13,348 bases of DNA. It comes from Methyloceanibacter sp. GTDB lineage: Bacteria; Pseudomonadota; Alphaproteobacteria; Rhizobiales; Methyloligellaceae. Below, piece after piece: positions 8,486-13,348 of this stretch (positions are counted from its first letter, which is position 1; each line of letters begins with the position of its first letter). The position numbers and the translations under genes were made by a program. The stretch spans positions 1 to 13,348 of the forward strand of contig JAENXG010000042.1 of NCBI GenBank assembly GCA_016649675.1, written 5' to 3'. Under the pieces are notes generated by a model. That model did no database searches and was not told the DNA's origin. It saw nothing but the letters and a program-made list of their open reading frames with translations.

Positions 8486-9112
8486 ATGCGAAGATCAGGG
8501 ATGTTGCTTGGGATCACGATCCTTTTGGCAGGCGCTCCGGCGTGGCGGGCGGCGGCCTGCGAAGGCCAGGAGATCGTCTTCGAGGACAAATTTGCCGACG
8601 ACGCCGGCGGCTGGCCGCTCAAGGACAATGTCGAGGTGAAGGATGGGTCCTTCGTCTTCAAGCTTCCCCCCGACGACATGCAGTCCAATCTGAACCTCAC
8701 CTACACCGTCAAGGATGCCGACATCTGCTCCGAGACGGTGTGGCCCAGCGGCGATCAGCCGATCCTCGGCGCCGGGCTCCTCTTCTGGGGCGAGGACAAC
8801 CGGACCTATTTCCAGTTCGGCGTTCTCAACAACGGCAAGTACTGGATCGCGCGGAAGCAGGACGGCAAGTGGCTCGGCACCATCGCGGCGAATGTCGATT
8901 CGCCGGCGATCAACAAAGCGCCGGGCGCTGCCAACACGCTTCGGGTCAAGACCAACGGCAATTCCGTGATCTTCTTCATCAACGGAACCAAGGTGCGCGA
9001 GTTGCGCGGCCAGGCGCCAAAGGGCGGCTGGCGCTTCGGCCTCTCCGGCGACAATTTCGATAAGGCGAAGGAAGCGAAAGTGATCTTCAAGACCGTGAAG
9101 GTCACCAACTGA
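8486..9112 (+). CDS. Exported concanavalin-like (LamG/DUF1080-type) protein of unknown function
   Basis: A 208-residue exported protein. The signal peptide spans about residues 1-24 (MRRSGMLLGITILLAGAPAW, cut after RAAA). The mature part looks like a beta-sandwich of the concanavalin/laminin-G type seen in DUF1080 proteins: VFEDKFADDAGGWPL near the start, GAGLLFWGEDNRTYFQFGV at about 95-113, then ANTLRVKTNGNSVIFFING (149-167) and GGWRFGLSGDNF (180-191). These alternating hydrophobic strands fit a carbohydrate- or surface-binding fold, but I see no catalytic motif and assign no substrate. C25 and C81 could be disulfide-bonded; C25 directly follows the predicted cleavage site, but AAAC is a poor lipobox. 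GGGGA lies 6 bases before the ATG. It converges on hemB with 12 bases between the stops. Fold assignment is by eye. Confidence 0.7.
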   Translation: MRRSGMLLGITILLAGAPAWRAAACEGQEIVFEDKFADDAGGWPLKDNVEVKDGSFVFKLPPDDMQSNLNLTYTVKDADICSETVWPSGDQPILGAGLLFWGEDNRTYFQFGVLNNGKYWIARKQDGKWLGTIAANVDSPAINKAPGAANTLRVKTNGNSVIFFINGTKVRELRGQAPKGGWRFGLSGDNFDKAKEAKVIFKTVKVTN

Positions 9113-9124
9113 ACGGAGCGGCGG

Positions 9125-10279
9125 TCAGGCTTTAGCTTTGAGCAGCTTTGCCGCTTCCAGCGCGAAATAGGTGAAGACGGCGTCGGCGCCGGCGCGCTTG
9201 CAGGCGATCAGGCTCTCCAAAATGACGCGGTCCCGGTCGATCCAGCCGCGCTCGGCGGCAGAAGCGATCATCGAATATTCGCCTGAGGTCTGATAGACGA
9301 AAGTCGGCACCCCGAACGCTTCTTTCAGCCGCCACACGATGTCGAGATAAGCAAGCCCCGGCTTGACCATCACCATGTCGGCGCCTTCGGCGATGTCGAG
9401 CGCCACCTCGCGCAGCGCCTCGGCACCATTGGCGGGATCCATCTGATAGGTCCGCTTGTCGCCCTTGAGCATCGACGAGGAGCCGACCGCGTCGCGGAAC
9501 GGCCCGTAAAAGGCCGAGGCATATTTCGCCGCATAGGCGAGGAGCTGGGTGTTGGTGAAGCCGTTCTCCTCGAGCGCCGCCCTGATCGCGCCGATCCGGC
9601 CGTCCATCATGTCGGAGGGCGCGAGGATGTCGCAACCCGCCTCGGCCTGAACCAGCGCCTGCGCAATCAACACCTCAAGAGTCCGGTCGTTGTCGATCTC
9701 GCCGTCGAACAGGAGCCCGTCATGGCCGTGGCTCGTGTAAGGGTCGAGCGCCACGTCGCAGATGATGCCGATCTCGGGCACGTGGGCCTTGATGGCGCGG
9801 ACCGCCCGGCAGACGAGATTGCCGGGATTGAGCGCCTCGCGGGCCTGATCGTCGCGAAGGCCGGGATCGGTATTGGGAAAGAGCGCGATGGCCGGAAGCC
9901 CGAGCGCGGCCGCTTCTTCGGCAGCCTTGACGGCGAGGTCGATCGAAAGGCGCTCGACGCCTGGCATGGCGGTAACGGCCGAGCGCGCGCGCTCGCCTTC
10001 GATGAGGAAGATCGGCCAGATCAGATCGTCGGGGGTGAGCGTCGTTTCACGCACGAGGCGGCGCGACCAGTCAGCCCGCCGGTTCCGCCTGAGCCGCGTC
10101 GCCGGGAACCCGGACCGCGAGGCGGGAGGCGCCTTACCGCCCGCGCGCTTGACCCGCTCGGTGCGTAAGGAGACCGTCTTGTCTTTAGGGGATGACACCG
10201 TGCTCTGCCGTGCTCGCTTGACTTGAGACGGCACGCTACCACTGGGGCTTGCCCGGTGCCAACGTCTCTCGGCGGACAT
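9125..10279 (-). CDS. hemB: Delta-aminolevulinic acid dehydratase (porphobilinogen synthase)
   Basis: HemB condenses two 5-aminolevulinate molecules into porphobilinogen, an early cytoplasmic step of heme, bacteriochlorophyll and B12 synthesis. The Schiff-base lysines are K252 (AYAAKYASAFYGP) and K306 (DMVMVKPGLAYLD). The loop DVALDPYTSHGHDG (175-188) has Asp/Ala where zinc enzymes have Cys, the pattern of Mg-dependent, cysteine-free enzymes described from Bradyrhizobium. From the ATG at 10279 the protein has 384 residues, about 30-50 more than usual; the first 60 are Arg/Ser/Lys-rich and unlike an enzyme domain. A GTG at 10198 would give 357 residues, closer to the family. Neither has a strong ribosome binding site. 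The extensin-like gene ends 21 bases upstream of this ATG on the same strand. Confidence 0.94.
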   Translation of the reverse strand: MSAERRWHRASPSGSVPSQVKRARQSTVSSPKDKTVSLRTERVKRAGGKAPPASRSGFPATRLRRNRRADWSRRLVRETTLTPDDLIWPIFLIEGERARSAVTAMPGVERLSIDLAVKAAEEAAALGLPAIALFPNTDPGLRDDQAREALNPGNLVCRAVRAIKAHVPEIGIICDVALDPYTSHGHDGLLFDGEIDNDRTLEVLIAQALVQAEAGCDILAPSDMMDGRIGAIRAALEENGFTNTQLLAYAAKYASAFYGPFRDAVGSSSMLKGDKRTYQMDPANGAEALREVALDIAEGADMVMVKPGLAYLDIVWRLKEAFGVPTFVYQTSGEYSMIASAAERGWIDRDRVILESLIACKRAGADAVFTYFALEAAKLLKAKA

Positions 10280-10300
10280 GGTTTGCCCTTTTGCCCGAGC

Positions 10301-11383
10301 CTATTCGCAGAACGCGGTGCGCCGCCGCGCCTTCATGTCGAGGTGAAAGTGGTTCTTGTGGGCCTCGTTAGCCTCAGGCCCAAGCACGGTGCCGAAGGTA
10401 TGGCAGGCATCGTCATGCACCGTTTTCACGAACACGCCCTCCCGCTCCGACAGCGACTGAGGCTCGGGACTTGTCGCATCTGGCTTGGGACTTGCCGCAT
10501 CCGGAGAGGGCGCTGGCGACTTGGCTTCGGGAGGCGGCGCAGGTGGCCTGGCTGCCGGCGGAGCCGCCACGAGCACAAACGGATTGGTCTTGGCACCGAC
10601 TGGATTCGTCTCGGCACTGACTGCGAATGGATTTATCTTCGCGTTGCTCATCTCAATTTTGATCACCTTGACCTTAGTGACCTCGACCACTCCCGGAGCT
10701 GGTTGTGTCGTGTGGGATACCGTAGCGATGGAACCCGTCGTCGCCGGGCTCGGGATCGGGCTCTGCGCCGGCGGAGACGGAGCCTTGGCGAGGCGCGGCC
10801 AGCCGTCGAGCACGGTGATGTGCTCCCCCGAAGCAAGGAAGAACTCAGAGACGTCGAGCGCATTGGCGAGCGCATGCTCGCTCAGAGGCGTGGTGGCACT
10901 GCCATAGCGATTGCGGCACGCATAGGAGGTCGCGTTGTGCAGCTTGACCACTTGCGATCCGAGCAGCGCCTTGGCTTCGGGCTGCACCGTCTTGCTGAGC
11001 CAAGCGCTGAGCCCGCTCGCGAGCGGGCAGGTGACGGTGGCGGGGGGATCGATCACCACTTTTGGGTCACTGCCGATCGATTTGACCAGGATCGGCGCCG
11101 GTGCGCCGCAAATCCCCTCTTTGATCGGCGGCAGCGGCTCATAGTCGAGCGCAAGATTGGCAAGCGCCGTGGCGCATTCCGCCTTGGCGGACGCGATTTC
11201 CTCGTCGGTCCACGGCACGGTCGGCTGATCGCCGGGGAGCACGGGCGCCTTCGCCACCGGCCCTTCCACGTGCGCGGGGTTACGGTCAGGCAGCGGCGGG
11301 ACCTCATCGGTCTCCGCCAGCGCATAGACCGGGAACCCCACGAGAAGCGCGAAGGTGAACCAAGCGATAGGGTTAGGCATCAT
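10301..11383 (-). CDS. Exported extensin-like (M15-type fold) protein with long Pro-rich insertion
   Basis: A 360-residue exported protein of the bacterial extensin-like C-terminal family, which shares its metal-site pattern with M15 D,D-peptidases. The signal peptide covers about 1-23 (cut after ALA) and is followed by PPLPDRNPAHVEG. The domain starts near residue 62. Its first half contains YACRNRYG and SEHALANALDV (candidate zinc ligands H170 and D177). Its second half contains DDACHTFGTVLGPEANEAHK and HFHLD (H345, H347). Between them lies an insertion of roughly residues 199-312, rich in Pro, Ala and Ser, which ordinary members lack as far as I know. Cysteines at 70, 92, 119, 156, 327 and 359 suggest disulfides. 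A role in cell-wall peptidoglycan is inferred from the fold only. It starts with two ATG codons (11383, 11380) and has no strong ribosome binding site. It lies upstream of hemB and divergent from the hydrolase gene. Confidence 0.85.
   Translation of the reverse strand: MMPNPIAWFTFALLVGFPVYALAETDEVPPLPDRNPAHVEGPVAKAPVLPGDQPTVPWTDEEIASAKAECATALANLALDYEPLPPIKEGICGAPAPILVKSIGSDPKVVIDPPATVTCPLASGLSAWLSKTVQPEAKALLGSQVVKLHNATSYACRNRYGSATTPLSEHALANALDVSEFFLASGEHITVLDGWPRLAKAPSPPAQSPIPSPATTGSIATVSHTTQPAPGVVEVTKVKVIKIEMSNAKINPFAVSAETNPVGAKTNPFVLVAAPPAARPPAPPPEAKSPAPSPDAASPKPDATSPEPQSLSEREGVFVKTVHDDACHTFGTVLGPEANEAHKNHFHLDMKARRRTAFCE
10461..10502 (-). repeat. 21-bp tandem duplication coding a Pro/Ser heptapeptide
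   Basis: Bases 10461-10481 and 10482-10502 match at 18 of 21 positions. On the - strand they encode the adjacent heptads PDAASPK and PDATSPE of the extensin-like protein. It is one of two such in-frame duplications within its Pro-rich insertion. Confidence 0.8.
10581..10622 (-). repeat. 21-bp tandem duplication coding TNP heptapeptides
   Basis: Bases 10581-10601 and 10602-10622 match at 18 of 21 positions and encode SAETNPV and GAKTNPF in the extensin-like protein; a more diverged third unit (NAKINPF) precedes them in the protein. All differences keep the frame, so the array grew by whole codons. Confidence 0.8.
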
Positions 11384-11449
11384 CCGAACGTTCCGTTGCC
11401 TTCGTTAGAGCAAAGCTTGTGATTTCGGCGATTGAGTGCTAGCTGCCCC

Positions 11450-11518
11450 GGGCCTTTTCAAGGCAGAGCCTTTCCCAGGCAGCGCCTTTTCTTTCCGAGG
11501 CGGGGCCTTTTCAAGGCA
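11450..11518. repeat. Cluster of four short hairpin repeats upstream of the hydrolase gene
   Basis: An exact 15-bp repeat, GGCCTTTTCAAGGCA, occurs at 11451-11465 and 11504-11518. Each contains the inverted repeat GCCTT-ttc-AAGGC. Two variants lie between: GCCTTTCCCAGGC at about 11468-11480 and GCCTTTTCTTTCCGAGGC at about 11483-11500. The result is four small hairpin units with roughly 16-21 base spacing. They sit in the 186-base region between the divergent extensin-like and hydrolase genes. An operator array, an RNA structure in the leader, or a short intergenic repeat family are all possible. Confidence 0.65.
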
Positions 11519-11569
11519 CGCCTGTCACGCGGCGGTCTTTATACGAGATTCGATCAGGGGCATCGCGGA

Positions 11570-12640
11570 TTGTCCGAAGCGCTTGGCATTACTTTCGAGG
11601 AGATCGATCGCGCCGGAGTGATCACGCTCGACCGGCCCGCAAGTTTAAACGCGCTCAGCCGGGAAATGTTCGAGGCCTTGAGTGAGCATTATCGCCGTTG
11701 GGCGCCGGCGCCGCACATTTACGGCGTCGTGATGCAATCGACGCATCCTACCGTGTTCTGTAGCGGCGGCGACCTCAAGCTGTTGCACGAATGGAGCGAG
11801 CAGGGCGCGCGCGGGGCGATCCGGGAATTCTATCGCGCTGCCTATTGCCACGTCTGGGTGCTCGAGAAATTCATCAGGCCGAACGTGCCCCTGATCAACG
11901 GGCTCGTGCTCGGTGGCGGCATCGGCATCACCCTGCACGGCACCCACTGCGTGGCGGGGGAGGGCTATCGCTTCGGCATGCCGCAAGTGGGCATCGGCTT
12001 TCTCCCCGATATCGGCGGCACCTATTTTCTGTCGCGGCTCATTGGATGGAGCGGACTCTATCTAGCCTTGACCGGGCGGCTGATCGGTCCCGCCGAGGCT
12101 TTCCGCCTTGGCCTGATCAGCCATTATGTGCCCGCCGCCCATTTCGGCGTGATCAAGGATGCGTTGAGCGACAACCAGCCAATCGACCGGCTGCTTGACG
12201 GGCTCCATCGCGACCCGGGCGAAGGCGAACTCGTGCGGCACACGCCAGTGATCAACCGCGCCTTCTCGGCCCCATCGGTCGAGGCAATCCTTCAGCGGCT
12301 CGATGCCGAGGAGGGCGAGGACCAAGCCTTCGCCCGCGAGACCGCAGCCGAGCTGCGCAAGAAATCGCCGACCTCGCTCAAGATCGCCTTCGCCCAGATG
12401 CAGCGCGGGAAGTCCCTGGATCTCGCAAGCGCGCTACGCCTCGAATTTCGCCTCGCCTCGCATATCATCGCCAGCCACGACTACCGTGAAGGGGTCGCCG
12501 CCCGCATCGCCGGCAAGGGGCGGGCGCCCGATTGGCAGCCGGGGAGCCTCGCCGCCGTCGACGACGAAGCCATCGAGCGGCTGTTTTCGACCCCGGCCGA
12601 GGACGAGCTCGAGCTCAAAGAACTGGCCCCAGGTCTGTGA
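11570..12640 (+). CDS. 3-hydroxyisobutyryl-CoA hydrolase-like protein (enoyl-CoA hydratase/isomerase superfamily)
   Basis: Crotonase-fold protein of the HIBYL-CoA hydrolase family, which in valine breakdown releases 3-hydroxyisobutyrate from its CoA ester. From the TTG at 11570 it has 356 residues, the family's usual length. The oxyanion-hole motifs are FCSGGDLK (about 63-70) and NGLVLGGGIGI (110-120), followed by YRFGMPQVGIGFLPDIGGTYF at about 133-153. Human HIBCH uses Glu143 and Asp151; here the Glu position is Gln139 (codon 11984-11986) while Asp147 is kept with the same spacing of eight. The tail with SLKIAFAQMQRGKSLDL is typical of hydrolase rather than hydratase. The frame is open from 11432, but that extension is made of repeats. 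I chose the TTG because AGGGG lies 9 bases upstream and similarity begins there. Enzyme activity is uncertain because of the Gln. Confidence 0.8.
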   Translation: MSEALGITFEEIDRAGVITLDRPASLNALSREMFEALSEHYRRWAPAPHIYGVVMQSTHPTVFCSGGDLKLLHEWSEQGARGAIREFYRAAYCHVWVLEKFIRPNVPLINGLVLGGGIGITLHGTHCVAGEGYRFGMPQVGIGFLPDIGGTYFLSRLIGWSGLYLALTGRLIGPAEAFRLGLISHYVPAAHFGVIKDALSDNQPIDRLLDGLHRDPGEGELVRHTPVINRAFSAPSVEAILQRLDAEEGEDQAFARETAAELRKKSPTSLKIAFAQMQRGKSLDLASALRLEFRLASHIIASHDYREGVAARIAGKGRAPDWQPGSLAAVDDEAIERLFSTPAEDELELKELAPGL

Positions 12641-12642
12641 GA

Positions 12643-12660
12643 CTGGGCTAAAACGCCCAG
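12643..12660 (+). terminator. Weak hairpin after the hydrolase gene
   Basis: CTGGGC (12643-12648) and GCCCAG (12655-12660) form a 6-bp stem with a 6-base loop, 2 bases after the stop codon. No T-run follows (CAACATCATC), so intrinsic termination would be weak. Position favours a 3' end; structure does not prove it. Confidence 0.35.
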
Positions 12661-12698
12661 CAACATCATCAAAACTTAATACTAGAATTTCATGCAAT

Positions 12699-12717
12699 CT
12701 TAAGCGTCTCGCTTAAG
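12699..12717. promoter_or_regulatory. Palindrome upstream of the MarR/LdtR-like gene, candidate operator
   Basis: CTTAAGC (12699-12705) and GCTTAAG (12711-12717) form a perfect 7-bp inverted repeat around GTCTC. Flanking AATCT and AGATT continue the symmetry after a 2-base bulge on the right. It is in an unusually AT-rich stretch 71 bases before the ATG. A TATAGT at 12739-12744 could be a -10 box, which would place the palindrome next to the -35 region, although no good -35 is seen. MarR proteins usually bind such dyads and often control their own gene, so autoregulation is a reasonable inference. Confidence 0.5.
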
Positions 12718-12787
12718 CAGATTTTAGGTCCCCGCGGCTATAGTCCTCGTCAAGTTGGGGATTAACAACAACTAACGAGGGTAGGCG

Positions 12788-13297
12788 ATGAGTGTAGCCC
12801 TAAATATAGGGACGCATGTTAGCACCGATGAGGCAGAAGACCTCAAGGGTCGCTATCTTGTTTCCTTGAAGCTTGTCGAGCGGCTTCATCGATTGCTGCT
12901 TGACGTGATCAAAGACGAATTCGAGCGCCTTGGTCGAGTCGACGTCAACAGCGTGCAGGCTTTGCTGCTTTACAACATCGGCGATGCCGAGTTGACGGCA
13001 GGGGAGCTCACGAGCCGCGGCTATTATCTCGGCTCTAACGTGTCGTACAACCTCAAGAAGCTCGTCGATGCCGGTTACATCCATCATCAGCGCTCGACGA
13101 CCGATCGGCGTTCGGTCCGGGTGCGGCTCACCGACCAAGGGCAGGAGGTGTGCAAGGTGGTGAACGGCCTCTATCACCGGCAGCTCAAGTCCTTGCAGCA
13201 GGTTGGCGGCATCGGCTCCAACGATCTCGAGACGCTCAACAAAGCCTTGATTCGCCTCGAGCGCTTCTGGACCGACCAGATCCGCTATCAGCTCTGA
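12788..13297 (+). CDS. ldtR: MarR-family winged-helix regulator, LdtR-like
   Basis: A 169-residue cytoplasmic DNA-binding protein of the MarR superfamily. The N-terminal helix ERLHRLLLDVIKDEFERLG (31-49) and the C-terminal helix (145-166, ending RFWTDQIRYQL) would form the dimer. The winged helix lies between: VNSVQALLLYNIG (53-65), LTAGELTSRG (69-78), recognition helix LGSNVSYNLKKLVDAG (81-96) and the wing HHQRSTTDRRSVRVRLT (99-115). The stretch from DVNSVQ to LVDAG closely resembles, from memory, a conserved Hyphomicrobiales group to which LdtR of Liberibacter belongs; LdtR controls an L,D-transpeptidase gene. The family call is firm, the name less so. GAGG lies 7 bases before the ATG. A palindrome upstream may be its own operator. 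Confidence 0.85.
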   Translation: MSVALNIGTHVSTDEAEDLKGRYLVSLKLVERLHRLLLDVIKDEFERLGRVDVNSVQALLLYNIGDAELTAGELTSRGYYLGSNVSYNLKKLVDAGYIHHQRSTTDRRSVRVRLTDQGQEVCKVVNGLYHRQLKSLQQVGGIGSNDLETLNKALIRLERFWTDQIRYQL

Positions 13298-13348
13298 TCG
13301 TCCGTCTCAGAGCACTTAGAGCCTATCCTCCCCGGTGGCTGAAAGAGG

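Noticed and set aside
10223..11422. Open frame of about 400 codons on the + strand across hemB's 5' end and the extensin-like gene
   Set aside because: Arg/Gly-rich product with no domain; the - strand extensin-like protein has signal peptide and family motifs, so this is its shadow.
11432..11569. N-terminal extension of the hydrolase from a TTG at 11432
   Set aside because: The 46 residues come from hairpin repeats, match no crotonase-fold protein, and lack a ribosome binding site; similarity starts near 11570.
12700..12716. Paired TTAA as a CtrA site upstream of the LdtR-like gene
   Set aside because: The two TTAA are 9 bases apart rather than 7, and the 7-bp palindrome explains them better.

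Overview
The window is high-GC chromosomal DNA from an alphaproteobacterium, most probably of the order Hyphomicrobiales (Rhizobiales). This rests on the gene order lepB-rnc-era-recO, then parC, bpt, an RDD membrane protein and hemB, on a metal-binding loop in HemB of the cysteine-free (Mg-type) kind, and on an LdtR-like MarR regulator at the right end. I cannot name a genus. No tRNA, rRNA, CRISPR array, insertion sequence or phage gene was seen.

Left part (1-3852, + strand): the 3' end of lepB (signal peptidase I), then rnc (RNase III) and era (ribosome-assembly GTPase) packed with a 3-base gap and an 8-base overlap, and further on recO (DNA repair). Between era and recO lie about 1.1 kb holding two tandem paralogues of a small secreted Pro/Gly/Ser-rich protein of unknown function. 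The first is intact and followed by a strong terminator. The second carries an internal frameshift that separates its conserved C-terminal block from its signal peptide.

Middle part (3926-9112): a secreted CAP-domain protein, parC (topoisomerase IV subunit A), then on the opposite strand bpt (N-degron aminoacyl-tRNA-protein transferase) and an RDD-family membrane protein. A divergent gene for a small exported concanavalin-like protein follows.

Right part (9125-13297): on the - strand an extensin-like, M15-type putative zinc protein lies just upstream of hemB and may be co-transcribed with it. The extensin-like protein has a long Pro-rich insertion between the two halves of its predicted metal site. 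Divergent from it is a 3-hydroxyisobutyryl-CoA hydrolase-like protein in which the usual catalytic Glu is Gln, preceded by a cluster of small repeated hairpins. Last comes an LdtR-like MarR regulator with a clear palindrome in its upstream region.

The conserved genes are ordinary housekeeping functions. The unusual content is the set of exported proteins placed between them: the small tandem pair, the CAP protein, the ConA-like protein and the extensin-like protein. Two of these share the peptide LPDRNP written with different codons. No defence or mobile system was found. The best candidates for something undescribed are the small tandem secreted family and the split extensin-like protein.
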